Below, in pieces: positions 8,374 to 16,156 of a stretch of DNA of 46,722 bases. Source of the DNA: Alphaproteobacteria bacterium (lineage in GTDB: Bacteria > Pseudomonadota > Alphaproteobacteria > Rhizobiales > Beijerinckiaceae); contig VGCJ01000008.1 in NCBI GenBank assembly GCA_016870035.1, positions 1-46,722 of the forward strand, given 5' to 3'. The notes beneath the pieces are model-generated. The model was not told the DNA's origin. It searched no databases and worked only from the letters and a program-made list of their open reading frames with translations. Position numbers and translations under genes: made by a program. How positions within the stretch are numbered: the stretch's first letter is position 1; each line of letters begins with the position of its first letter.

Positions 8374-8560
8374 ATGATCAAGAAGGGACATAAGCCGGAA
8401 GAGATGGTCGCCAAGCTTCGGCAAGTTTAAGTTCTGACGGCGCGATGGCAACCGGCAGCAGCGGCAATCTGATCGATAACTATACAGGAATTGACATATT
8501 ACCGTTCGCGATCCGAATATGGTTGCTTGAAGGACCTCAACCGTCCTCAGCTTCAACAAA
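8374..8560 (+). pseudogene. Degenerate IS3-family orfA (transposase helix-turn-helix) fragment
   Basis: One frame from the ATG at 8374 reads MIKKGHKPEEMVAKLRQV, a TAA, LTARWQPAAAAI, a TGA, then ELTYYRSRSEYGCLKDLNR. This is the OrfA pattern of IS3 elements (KxxPEExVxKLRxxE...ITExTYYRWRxEYGGLK). Two in-frame stops and no orfB show that it is a fossil. A GGAGGA ribosome site still lies ahead of the ATG. Confidence 0.75.
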
Positions 8561-8643
8561 TCATGTGGGACATTTCCGGGGAAAAAGGGAAGGAAACCAA
8601 CTATAGCTGGCATGTCCCACTTTCCGTTAAGTCATTGAAATCA

Positions 8644-8659
8644 TGGTGCCCGGGGGCGG
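8644..8659 (+). repeat. Left attachment-site repeat (attL) of the tRNA-Phe island
   Basis: TGGTGCCCGGGGGCGG is identical to 25658-25673, which is the 3' end of the tRNA-Phe gene including its encoded CCA. The two copies are in the same orientation, 17,014 bases apart, as expected when an element integrates into a tRNA 3' end and duplicates the core site. Confidence 0.8.
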
Positions 8660-8841
8660 GAGTGATTTTATTAATTTTTTCAGACACTTATTTAAAGGTG
8701 GGACAGCAAATTTGTTCTTATTTTATTATGCTTTTTCTTACGTTCGTCCCGAGCGTTTCGACGGTTCTAAGCACACGGATACTGAGCTTGTTAGCCAATT
8801 GAAGTTTTGAGTTAGTTATTAAGACTAAGTGTGGTTGTGCT

Positions 8842-9228
8842 TCATTCCCGTATGAGCCCGCGCGCTCGGTATGTTTCCGCCGCCTCACGAATATAGGCAC
8901 TAGTTTCTGGTGCATCGTAGCGGGCGGCGAACTCCTGTGCCATGGCTAGCAGATCAACATAACGGCTACGGCCTGGTCTAAGTCTGTCGTAAGTCTCAAG
9001 CAGTACGTCGCCTGGAACTGCGACCAGTTCGGCTGCTCGACGAAAATTACGGGCTAGCTGTTCGTATCCTTGAGCTTCTGCAATGCGAGCCTGACGTTCT
9101 AGTTCGCTTTTTCGAATGGTGACATCGTCAGGCGAAAGACAGTTATTGCGGAGCGCTTCAAGCGTGACGCCCTCCGGTGGCAATGTTGATTCCTTTCGAC
9201 GGATGTCTTCGTTATCAATCTGATTCAT
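8842..9228 (-). CDS. B12-dependent diol/glycerol dehydratase, small (gamma) subunit
   Basis: A 128-residue protein matching the small subunit of propanediol/glycerol dehydratases: GVTLEALRNNCLSPDDVTIRK, the paired-helix region QARIAEAQGYEQLARNFRRA, AELVAVPGDVLLETYDRLRPGRS and a C-terminal LLAMAQEFAARYDAP segment. It assembles with the large and medium subunits, here fused in one polypeptide, in the enzyme that dehydrates 1,2-diols to aldehydes. Its ATG overlaps the stop of the fused subunit gene by 4 bases, which should give coupled translation and matched stoichiometry. It is the last gene on the minus strand before the left island boundary; no reactivase gene follows. Confidence 0.93.
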   Translation of the reverse strand: MNQIDNEDIRRKESTLPPEGVTLEALRNNCLSPDDVTIRKSELERQARIAEAQGYEQLARNFRRAAELVAVPGDVLLETYDRLRPGRSRYVDLLAMAQEFAARYDAPETSAYIREAAETYRARGLIRE

Positions 9229-11453
9229 GGAGATATCTCCAGTGCTTGAAGTGGCCGTGATGGATCGATAGCGGCAATCTCGCGCTTGTGCATTAGCATG
9301 GCATGAACGATAAGCCTCAGCCTCGCCATGTTGTCGACACGGACCGGTACCGGCATTGGCGGCTCGCCACGTGCAAAACAGGCAGCATTAACGCCGATCT
9401 GGCGATATGCGTCGCGTGAGAGAAGCGGTGCTTGTGAGAAGAGTTCGAGGTTGTTAAGCGGCGCCAGGCCTTTCCTTTGAATCACAGTCGTCCCTTTTGA
9501 TTGCAGTCCGATCCCGATCCCGCTGCCGGAAATCGATGCAGCACGGGTTCCGATGATTCCAAGATCGGCGCTGTCGCCAATGCGGACGACCCTAAGCTGA
9601 AGACCACGGGATGCGACGCCCTCGGCAATTGCTGAAATTACCTCCCGATGATTGAGGCCGCAAAGCGTGTTATCGAGGCTTTCACCGAAGGCTGGGCCCA
9701 CACCGAGCACCACTTCATTATCTCTGCCTGTAGTCGCTGAACCCTTTTCAGTAAGCCAAGGCTCTTGGGAAGCTCTACGGGGCGTGGGCACAAGTCGTGC
9801 GGCACTCTGCTCCTGCGGGATGCGACGAAGCCGTTCCCACTCCTCGCCAGAAAGACGATAGCCTGTGCCCGGTCCTTCGTAGTCGTTCCGGTCCGAAAAT
9901 GCGCTCTTTACGCCGAAATTGGCATCAAGCACTGCTGCAGGCTGGAGATAGTCGCCGCTAATCCGAACCCGCTGCATCGACAGGATATTTGCCGCTATGT
10001 CGTCAAAACCTCCATCCAATAGTGCCCTCGCAACGTCGAGCGCAGTGGACGGCCCAGCGAGGAAGTCTTCGGCGGCCTTAATATCGGCGACGAGGTCGCG
10101 CTCTGGCATGTCGTCAGAGGCATAAGCCTCGACGGCCGCCTCTATCTCGTGTTCAGTAATCGATGGAAAACCAAAAGACTCAAACACCGCTCGCATCGCT
10201 TCGCCTGCGCGACGCCTTACCATAAGAACTTCATTTTCGGTGACCGGATGTATTCCGGCATTCACGCGCATATCCCGCTGGATCACCATCCAATCATCGA
10301 GATCCTCAGCATCAAAATTTCCACCGCCGAACATGTTGTCTCGTCGGGGCATGGAGGAGTAGCCGCTCGTGATAAAATCTGTTCCCGGAAGGAACTGAAG
10401 CATTAACTTGGCTGTCTTTCGCATATCGGAATGAGAAGACATGGCGTCATTGCCGCTGGCGACCTCAAGTCCAATTGATGCTGCAATGAGATTTTCAGCG
10501 AGAATTGCTCGTACTCCTTCGGGCAATGCGCCCGTCAGAGCGACACAGGAAATAGCACCATTCTGTACACCTTGGGCGCCTGCACCTTTGGCTAGTAGAA
10601 GGCAGCGTGCTTCGAGATAAAGCATGGATCGACCATGCTCATAACCCATTAGCGTTTCCGCGCCCGTGCCTGAGGTGAAGCGGATCTTGATGCCACGTGA
10701 TGCATATGCCGAGGCGAGGAAGCCTTTGGACCATGGCGTGTCGTCTCCATCGCGAAGTGCTTCATCGGTGCCGTATACCGACAGCGTTTCTGCGTATGTC
10801 GTCAATCCCTTGAGGCCAAGTCGAAGATTTAGTGCTTCCTCAACTGCGCACTGGGTTAAAACCCCGCCGCGACCAGTCTGCGATCCTACGAGAAGAGCAA
10901 GCGCATTAAATGGTGCCATTCGTGCGACTCGGCATGTTGTCTCAAGTTCATCGAAACCTCGCAATGCAGCTTCTGCTGCGTCAGCGGCCATCAGAACCGG
11001 ATTCTCTCTCCAGTTAGTAACATGAGCTTGGTTACCAGGCGTTCGCCTTGCTCGCATTTTCTGCATTGCCATCATCATCTCGACGACATTCAAGTGTCCA
11101 ACGATCTCGCAGAGCTTTGCAGGTGTGCAACCTCCCAGCAGCTTGAGAAGATCTTGGCGTGGCACATTAATATCGACGAGCATCCGCGCGAGCTTAAGTG
11201 AGGACGTGGCCATTGCCTCAACTGCAATTGTTCGATCGATGGAATGAGTCGCAATGTAACGATCAATCGTGTCGAATTGCTCTTCGGGCGTTCCATCCAT
11301 CTCTATGATGCGTCCGGCTTGCATAACAAGAGTGGGCGAGGGGTCGGCTGGACCATTCATCGCTTTGAGCCCGAGGCTATGATCTTCAGCTACAAATGTG
11401 TCGAGATTGACAGGTCGTTCAGCCCGGCGCGCGAAACGCTTGGATCTGTACAT
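9225..11453 (-). CDS. B12-dependent diol/glycerol dehydratase, fused large and medium subunits
   Basis: A 742-residue fusion. Residues 1 to about 555 are the large (alpha) subunit with RRTPGNQAHVTN, YAETLSVYGTDEAL and GYSSMPRRDNMF. Residues about 578-742 are the medium (beta) subunit, lacking its usual N-terminus: VVLGVGPAFG, SGSGIGIGLQSKGTTVI, YRQIGVNAACFARGEPP. Catalytic residues of the Klebsiella oxytoca enzyme (His143, Glu170, Glu221, Gln296, Asp335, Ser362) correspond to H144, E171, E222, Q297, D336 and S363, all present. The next residue, Gln336 in Klebsiella and part of the substrate pocket, is Ala337 here. The enzyme uses adenosylcobalamin and a potassium-like ion to turn a 1,2-diol into an aldehyde. 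GGGAGG precedes the ATG at 11453. It diverges from the ABC transporter genes. Confidence 0.94.
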   Translation of the reverse strand: MYRSKRFARRAERPVNLDTFVAEDHSLGLKAMNGPADPSPTLVMQAGRIIEMDGTPEEQFDTIDRYIATHSIDRTIAVEAMATSSLKLARMLVDINVPRQDLLKLLGGCTPAKLCEIVGHLNVVEMMMAMQKMRARRTPGNQAHVTNWRENPVLMAADAAEAALRGFDELETTCRVARMAPFNALALLVGSQTGRGGVLTQCAVEEALNLRLGLKGLTTYAETLSVYGTDEALRDGDDTPWSKGFLASAYASRGIKIRFTSGTGAETLMGYEHGRSMLYLEARCLLLAKGAGAQGVQNGAISCVALTGALPEGVRAILAENLIAASIGLEVASGNDAMSSHSDMRKTAKLMLQFLPGTDFITSGYSSMPRRDNMFGGGNFDAEDLDDWMVIQRDMRVNAGIHPVTENEVLMVRRRAGEAMRAVFESFGFPSITEHEIEAAVEAYASDDMPERDLVADIKAAEDFLAGPSTALDVARALLDGGFDDIAANILSMQRVRISGDYLQPAAVLDANFGVKSAFSDRNDYEGPGTGYRLSGEEWERLRRIPQEQSAARLVPTPRRASQEPWLTEKGSATTGRDNEVVLGVGPAFGESLDNTLCGLNHREVISAIAEGVASRGLQLRVVRIGDSADLGIIGTRAASISGSGIGIGLQSKGTTVIQRKGLAPLNNLELFSQAPLLSRDAYRQIGVNAACFARGEPPMPVPVRVDNMARLRLIVHAMLMHKREIAAIDPSRPLQALEISP

Positions 11454-11472
11454 TTAAAAAGCCTCCCAAAAC

Positions 11473-11482
11473 TAACATGTCA
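11473..11482 (+). promoter_or_regulatory. Putative GntR operator, left copy
   Basis: TAACATGTCA; its exact inverted copy is at 11575-11584. It lies between the proposed -10 and the start codon of the dehydratase gene, where a bound repressor would block initiation. Confidence 0.5.
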
Positions 11483-11487
11483 AATTT

Positions 11488-11518
11488 GTTATATTTATTT
11501 ATTGGTGCCGCATTGCAA
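11488..11518 (-). promoter_or_regulatory. Putative promoter of the dehydratase genes
   Basis: On the minus strand TTGCAA (11518-11513) and TATAAC (11493-11488) could serve as -35 and -10 boxes. The 19-base spacing is long, so the call is tentative. The start codon lies at 11453. Confidence 0.35.
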
Positions 11519-11561
11519 CATTTTTTAGAATTATAACATAATAATATCTTAAAAAATGCAA

Positions 11562-11590
11562 TTGACTATAAAACTGACATGTTAAATATT
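11562..11590 (+). promoter_or_regulatory. Putative promoter of the transporter operon
   Basis: TTGACT (11562-11567) and AATATT (11585-11590) are separated by 17 bases. The palindromic site TGACATGTTA fills the end of the spacer, the classic position for repression. Confidence 0.45.
11575..11584 (+). promoter_or_regulatory. Putative GntR operator, right copy
   Basis: TGACATGTTA, the exact reverse complement of the left copy at 11473-11482. It lies within the proposed promoter spacer of the solute-binding-protein gene. A related copy, AAACATGTTA, lies ahead of the cupin gene at 19557-19566, immediately after the GntR regulator gene. Confidence 0.5.
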
Positions 11591-11625
11591 TGTTTTGTTA
11601 AATGACCCATAGGGAGGAGGTCTCA

Positions 11626-12963
11626 ATGAAAAAGTTGTTTTTATCCGCCGGCCTAATTGTCGGGATGGCGAGTGGTGCGAATGCTGCGACGTGCTCTAAC
11701 CCGGTTCAGATTACGTGGTCGACCATTGCTGGTTTCTATACCGATGCGATGGCCAATTTCGTCAAAGATTTCGAAGTTAAGAACTGCGCCAAAGTGACGG
11801 TGGTCAACATCGACAACTCTCAGCTTTACAATAAGCAGGTTATTGAAATGGTTGGCCAAACCGGTGCCTATGACGTGGTCACATTGGAAACGGCTGAGAA
11901 AGCCGAGTTCGCTCAGAATGGCTTCATCAAGCCAATGACTCAGTTCTTCAAGGACAAGCAAGGACTAGTTAATGATGTCGCCCCAATCCTGCGCGGAATG
12001 ACCGTTGAGTACAAAGGCGATATTTGGGGGCTGCCCTACTACACCTACACGGCAGGTATGTTTGTCAGGCAGGACCTTCTGGACGACGCAGGCGAAAAGC
12101 AGGCGTTTAAAGCAAAGTACGGCTACGATCTTGGTCAACCGCAGACTTGGGAGCAACATCGCGATATAGCCAAGTTCTTCACTCGTAAGACTGGTGAAAA
12201 GTTAAAGGGTGAACCCCTGAAGAAAGATTTTTTTGGCGTCGGACTGATGGCTGGCCCATTTCCAGAAATACAAGATGAATTATCCGCTCCGCTGTGGGGC
12301 ATGGGCTCGGACTGGTTGACCAAAAATGGTAAGGTTCCGGTTGATGACGTCGAGAAAGTTCTCGGTCAGTATGTCGAGCTGCTCAAATATGCTCCAAAGG
12401 CTGCTCTCACGGTTACTTATGACGGCGTGATGAACCAGATGAAGGATGGTCAGATTGCGATGACGCATGGCTTCTTCCTCGACCAGTGGCCTAATGCAGT
12501 CAAGACAGAGGAAATGGTACCTGGTGCTAAGATGTCTGCCATAGAGGCTCCCGGTAAACGGGCATATGTCGGGGGCTTCTTGCTCGCCGTCTCATCCAGC
12601 TCGGCCAATCCAGAAATGGCTATGAAGTTTGTTGCTCACATTGGCGGCAAGGACATCCAGCGTCAGTTCGCAGAACTAGGCGGTGCTTCGACTTTGACCT
12701 CTGTGCTATCCGATCCGTATTTTTCTTCACCGGCAATGCGGTCGAAGACTGGTCAGTATGCGACACTTAATAAGGTCTTCCAAAGCATGAACGGATTCTC
12801 ATCGAACCTGTTTAAAACTCCTTTCGGTGCTAAAATCTACAACTCGATGCAGATTCCCCTTCAAGCTGCGGCAGCGGGTCAGATTTCAGTTCGTCAGGCT
12901 GCTGAGCGGTTGGCCGCTGACGTTGAGAAGATCTGCGGTGGGCCTTGCCCAATCGCTGATTAA
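11626..12963 (+). CDS. ABC transporter solute-binding protein (family 1, polyol/sugar type)
   Basis: A 445-residue periplasmic binding protein. Residues 1-20 form a Sec signal peptide (MKKLFLSAGLIVGMASGANA) with cleavage expected after ANA. The mature part follows the MalE/UgpB-like family-1 pattern: ITWSTIAGFYTDA, YDVVTLETAEKAEFAQNG, WGLPYYTYTAGMFVRQDLL and AYVGGFLLAVSSSSANPEMAM. The start is the ATG at 11626, preceded by GGGAGGAGG at 5-6 bases; an in-frame ATG at 11602 has no such site. It is the first gene of the rightward island operon and determines what the cassette imports. The ligand is not readable, but its genetic link to a diol dehydratase favours a polyol. Confidence 0.9.
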   Translation: MKKLFLSAGLIVGMASGANAATCSNPVQITWSTIAGFYTDAMANFVKDFEVKNCAKVTVVNIDNSQLYNKQVIEMVGQTGAYDVVTLETAEKAEFAQNGFIKPMTQFFKDKQGLVNDVAPILRGMTVEYKGDIWGLPYYTYTAGMFVRQDLLDDAGEKQAFKAKYGYDLGQPQTWEQHRDIAKFFTRKTGEKLKGEPLKKDFFGVGLMAGPFPEIQDELSAPLWGMGSDWLTKNGKVPVDDVEKVLGQYVELLKYAPKAALTVTYDGVMNQMKDGQIAMTHGFFLDQWPNAVKTEEMVPGAKMSAIEAPGKRAYVGGFLLAVSSSSANPEMAMKFVAHIGGKDIQRQFAELGGASTLTSVLSDPYFSSPAMRSKTGQYATLNKVFQSMNGFSSNLFKTPFGAKIYNSMQIPLQAAAAGQISVRQAAERLAADVEKICGGPCPIAD

Positions 12964-13012
12964 TTGTCCTCCCCGGACAATAAAAAGGGGGGCGGGCGTC
13001 TGTCGGCCCCCT
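12963..13012 (+). promoter_or_regulatory. Two tandem stem-loops between binding-protein and permease genes
   Basis: ATTGTCC/GGACAAT (12963-12969 with 12975-12981) forms a perfect 7-bp stem. AGGGGGGC pairs with GGCCCCCT (12986-13012) in a second G/C-rich stem. Neither is followed by a T-run, so I read them as mRNA-stabilising or partially attenuating structures. Such structures are common between binding-protein and permease genes, where they let the binding protein be made in excess. Confidence 0.55.
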
Positions 13013-13037
13013 GACCTTTCCTTCTCGAGGTACCTCT

Positions 13038-13967
13038 ATGCAATCTCAATCGAACAGCGCTTTGATGCGGACTAGTAGTGCTGGCATGTCGGATCGATGG
13101 TTCTCTATCGCTCTGATAGCTCCGGCTATGGCTGTCACGTTGATCTTTGCGCTCCTACCGCTCGCTTATGCTCTAGATGTCTCATTTCGGTTTGCAGATT
13201 TATCACGCGGCAAGCTTGGGGATTATTTGGGGCTCGATAACTATCGAACGGTGTTTGCTGATGCAGATTTTTGGTCGGCATCATGGGTAACTATGAAATT
13301 CACCATTGTTGCAGTTGGGCTGCAAATGTCGCTCGGCGTTGGTATTGCTTTTTTGCTGCACGGTGCCCAATTTGCTAAAGGCATCACTCGTTCACTTCTT
13401 ATACTTCCGTTAGCAACTTCAGCCGCCGTAACCGGCTTATTTTGGCGTTACCTTTACGATACCCAGTTTGGTGTCCTTAACTTCGTTCTCGGTGCAATTG
13501 GCTTACCGGAGCCAAATTGGCTCGGTGATTATACGATTGCGCTTTGGTCTGTCGCTCTTTTTGATGTTTGGCAGTGGACTCCATTCGTCGCGTTGATTGC
13601 GCTCGCCGGCCTTCAGGCTTTACCAAAAGAGCCCTTTGAAGCTGCCGAATTAGATGGAGCATCGCAGTGGCGCATACTTACAAAATTGACATTCCCGCTT
13701 CTTAAACCTGTGCTTTTCCTTGTGCTCGTACTTCGGACAATTGATTGCGTTCGACTTTATGATGCTGTCGCGGTTCTCACTCGAGGAGGTCCCGGTACAT
13801 CGACTGAGACAATGACCTTCTACCTCTACCGCACCGGCCTCAAACTTTTTCGCATGGACTATGCTTCCACTATGGCGGTTTTCTTTCTTTACGTGATGCT
13901 CGTCGCGGCAGTCTTCGCGCTGACGCCATTGCTCAAGCAGTTCACCGACCGGGCGAAGGAATCTTAA
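13038..13967 (+). CDS. ABC transporter permease (MalF/UgpA type)
   Basis: A 309-residue inner-membrane permease with about six hydrophobic segments, the first at residues 20-45. The cytoplasmic EAA loop that docks onto the ATPase reads FEAAELDGASQWRILTKLTFPLL in two overlapping parts and contains the canonical EAA-x3-G. The preceding TPFVALIALAGLQALP segment is typical of the MalF branch. A GAGG site lies 7 bases before the ATG at 13038. It forms the channel with the next permease gene, only one base downstream. Confidence 0.9.
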   Translation: MQSQSNSALMRTSSAGMSDRWFSIALIAPAMAVTLIFALLPLAYALDVSFRFADLSRGKLGDYLGLDNYRTVFADADFWSASWVTMKFTIVAVGLQMSLGVGIAFLLHGAQFAKGITRSLLILPLATSAAVTGLFWRYLYDTQFGVLNFVLGAIGLPEPNWLGDYTIALWSVALFDVWQWTPFVALIALAGLQALPKEPFEAAELDGASQWRILTKLTFPLLKPVLFLVLVLRTIDCVRLYDAVAVLTRGGPGTSTETMTFYLYRTGLKLFRMDYASTMAVFFLYVMLVAAVFALTPLLKQFTDRAKES

Positions 13968-13968
13968 T

Positions 13969-14829
13969 ATGCTAAACCAAAAGCATTCATTTGCATTTGA
14001 AGTACTGAGATACGGCCTGATCGTACTCGTCGTCAGTTTTTTCTTCTTCCCGATCTTCTGGATGTTGCTGACGAGCTTTAAGCCGGAAACAGCGATTATG
14101 GTGTCGCCGCCGCAGTTCCTATTCACGCCGACACTTGAAAATTATCGACATGCATTGGTTGATAAGAACTTTCTATTCTACATCAAGAACACACTGATTA
14201 TCTCGATCATCTCTACGGCGATCGTGGTGGCAATCGGCTCGCTTGCGGCTTACAGCTTCGCTCGGTTTAATGTTGGCGACGGTCATATTTTGTTTTTTTT
14301 ACTATCAACTAAGATGATGCCTGCTATTGCAGTTATACTGCCTTACTTTTTGATCTTTCGTGATGTGGGAAAGACCACGGTGGGTGCGACGCTTCATCTT
14401 GGGTTGGATCAGCATGGTGCTCTGATCGTATCCTATGTGATGTTTAATCTGCCCTTTGCGATCTGGCTGCTGGTCAGCTTTTTCCAGGACATTCCGAGAG
14501 AGCTTGAGCACTCTGCTCGACTTGATGGATTATCGCGACTGCAGGTGTTGCGAAAGGTTACTTTTCCGCTCGCTGCGCCTAGCATAGCTGTGACGGCTGT
14601 TTTTACACTCATCTTCTGCTGGAACGAGTTTCTCTTTGCCTACATTCTCACGCGAAAGATGGCTTCGACCGTCACTGTTGGCGTAGAGAGCTTTTTCACG
14701 CTGCAAGGAATTCTTTGGGGTCCAGTAGCTGCAGCGGCTACAATTTCTGTGGCTCCGATGCTTCTCTTCGTTCTCGCTATGCAACGCTACATGGTGCGCG
14801 GTCTGACTTTTGGCGCGGTTCGGGGGTGA
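13969..14829 (+). CDS. ABC transporter permease (MalG/UgpE type)
   Basis: A 286-residue inner-membrane permease with six predicted membrane segments. The N-terminal segment VLIVVLSFFFFPIFWM-like hydrophobic stretch precedes the periplasmic TSFKPETAIMVSPPQF loop typical of MalG proteins. The EAA-like loop is degenerate: ELEHSARLDGLSRLQVLRKV, with Glu-His-Ser in place of Glu-Ala-Ala but the Gly kept. It begins one base after the previous permease stop, with AAGGA as ribosome site, and ends just before a tiny membrane-protein gene. Together with the MalF-type subunit it forms the translocation path. Confidence 0.9.
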   Translation: MLNQKHSFAFEVLRYGLIVLVVSFFFFPIFWMLLTSFKPETAIMVSPPQFLFTPTLENYRHALVDKNFLFYIKNTLIISIISTAIVVAIGSLAAYSFARFNVGDGHILFFLLSTKMMPAIAVILPYFLIFRDVGKTTVGATLHLGLDQHGALIVSYVMFNLPFAIWLLVSFFQDIPRELEHSARLDGLSRLQVLRKVTFPLAAPSIAVTAVFTLIFCWNEFLFAYILTRKMASTVTVGVESFFTLQGILWGPVAAAATISVAPMLLFVLAMQRYMVRGLTFGAVRG

Positions 14830-14833
14830 TACG

Positions 14834-15076
14834 ATGAGTTTCTCGCAAGCGTGGGATGCTGGCTTTAAGTCGCTGCTTATCTTTGTTGGAGTCGTATTTA
14901 TCTGGCTCATTTTTGTGGAGCCGATCTGGACGAACCGAACACTTTCAACTCCTGTAATGACGGTTATAGCCTTAGTGGCTGCAGCTGCTTTTTTCATACG
15001 TCGCCGCCGCCAGTGCATCGTTGAACATCGTACTGCCGATGCCGAGGTTTCTGCCATCATAGCGGAGGACAACTGA
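14834..15076 (+). CDS. Small membrane protein of the ABC transporter operon
   Basis: An 80-residue protein starting at the ATG at 14834 (MSFSQAWDAGFKSL). It has two hydrophobic segments (about residues 13-28 and 38-54), followed by a basic RRRRQ stretch and an acidic C-terminus, so both ends are probably cytoplasmic. The stop overlaps the ATG of the next ATPase gene (TGATG), which shows it is a true member of the operon. Rhizobial glycerol ABC operons also contain a small unknown membrane protein alongside two permeases and two ATPases, but I see no clear sequence similarity to that protein. I suggest an accessory transporter subunit; function unknown. Confidence 0.72.
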   Translation: MSFSQAWDAGFKSLLIFVGVVFIWLIFVEPIWTNRTLSTPVMTVIALVAAAAFFIRRRRQCIVEHRTADAEVSAIIAEDN

Positions 15077-16155
15077 TGTACAGTTTCGTCAATGTACATA
15101 AGCGCTATGGACTCAGAACAGTTGCTCTTCGCAAACTCAATCTTGACATACGCCAACGCGAATTCTTCGTGCTTTATGGACCCGCAGGTGCGGGTAAGTC
15201 GACTATTCTGAATCTAATTGCAGGCACTACTAAGCCGACCTCTGGCGACTTATTGCGTAATGGTCACTCGATCGTGCATCTACCACCTGAGCGACGTGGC
15301 GCGGCCATGGCTTTTGAAAATTATGCTCTCTATTCGCATTTGAGTGTAGCTGAAAACCTTGCGTTTCCACTTAGGGCGCAAGGTATTGTAAAAGCCGAGG
15401 TCGAAGAACGCGTACGAAAAATTGCCAGTGTACTTGGCATCGGACATGTACTCGAAAGGCGACCGGGATTCTTATCTGGCGGACAGCGCCAGCGCGTTGC
15501 ATTAGGCCGCGCAATAATACGGCCAGCTGATATCTATTTGCTTGACGAGCCAATTGGCCATCTTGATGCCAAGCTAAGGCACAAGATGCGAGCTGAGCTA
15601 AAAGCACTAGCTGAAGATATGCATGCAACCGTGTTGTTCACGACAACTTCCAACAAGGAAGCGCTTGCTTTAGGTGATCGAGTTGGCGTTCTCAATAGCG
15701 GTCGGCTTGAGCAGGTGGGTACTCCTCATGAACTTTATCATAAACCAGCCAACACGTTTGTGGGCTCATTCATTGGTGATCCACCGATGAGTTTTATTTC
15801 AGTTTCCGTTGAAGTTGATCAAGGCAATTGCAAACTACGTACCGCCGACGGTCGAATTATTGGTCGGATGGACACGCCGCCGCCGACTAACGCGACGTTG
15901 AAATTAGGAATTCGGCCAAATGCGATTACGCTTAGCGATACCGAGATGCCGGAGACTATTCCAGGACGTATCGATGTAATTGAGCACCTCGGTCATTCGA
16001 AGATTGCAGTCATTTCGGCTGGCAAAGACAATATCTCTGTGTCTCTTCCGGCCGCTTCACCTGCCCGCATTGGTGACAAGGTCTGGATGGCAGTTAATTC
16101 TTCCGGCTATCATGTCTTTGCCAACGAGACCGCCATTCAGAGGGGAATTAACTGA
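15076..16155 (+). CDS. ABC transporter ATPase 1, degenerate H-loop (MalK/UgpC type)
   Basis: A 359-residue ATPase with an N-terminal nucleotide-binding domain and a C-terminal OB-like regulatory domain (from about residue 240). Walker A is GPAGAGKST (35-43), the signature LSGGQ is intact (133-137) and Walker B LLDE is intact (155-158). Two catalytic loops deviate: the Q-loop Gln is Glu81 (MAFENYALY), and the switch His of the THDQ motif is Thr191 (FTTTSNKEA). It should still bind ATP but is poorly suited to hydrolyse it with its own Walker A site, while its intact signature can complete the partner's site. It overlaps the small membrane-protein gene by one base and is followed by a second ATPase gene. 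Confidence 0.9.
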   Translation: MYSFVNVHKRYGLRTVALRKLNLDIRQREFFVLYGPAGAGKSTILNLIAGTTKPTSGDLLRNGHSIVHLPPERRGAAMAFENYALYSHLSVAENLAFPLRAQGIVKAEVEERVRKIASVLGIGHVLERRPGFLSGGQRQRVALGRAIIRPADIYLLDEPIGHLDAKLRHKMRAELKALAEDMHATVLFTTTSNKEALALGDRVGVLNSGRLEQVGTPHELYHKPANTFVGSFIGDPPMSFISVSVEVDQGNCKLRTADGRIIGRMDTPPPTNATLKLGIRPNAITLSDTEMPETIPGRIDVIEHLGHSKIAVISAGKDNISVSLPAASPARIGDKVWMAVNSSGYHVFANETAIQRGIN

Positions 16156-16156
16156 T

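Noticed and set aside
8718-8915. Small minus-strand frame at the left island edge
   Set aside because: It overlaps the start of the dehydratase small-subunit stop region, has no good ribosome site and no recognisable motifs.
11488-11625. Cobalamin riboswitch upstream of the B12-dependent dehydratase or importer
   Set aside because: The divergent region is only about 170 bases and AT-rich, with no B12-box-like sequence; there is no room for the riboswitch on either side.
14530-15156. 208-codon minus-strand frame opposite the permease and ATPase genes
   Set aside because: It is antisense to three genes with clear family homology, and its composition (Ser/Arg/Lys rich) is typical of a shadow frame.
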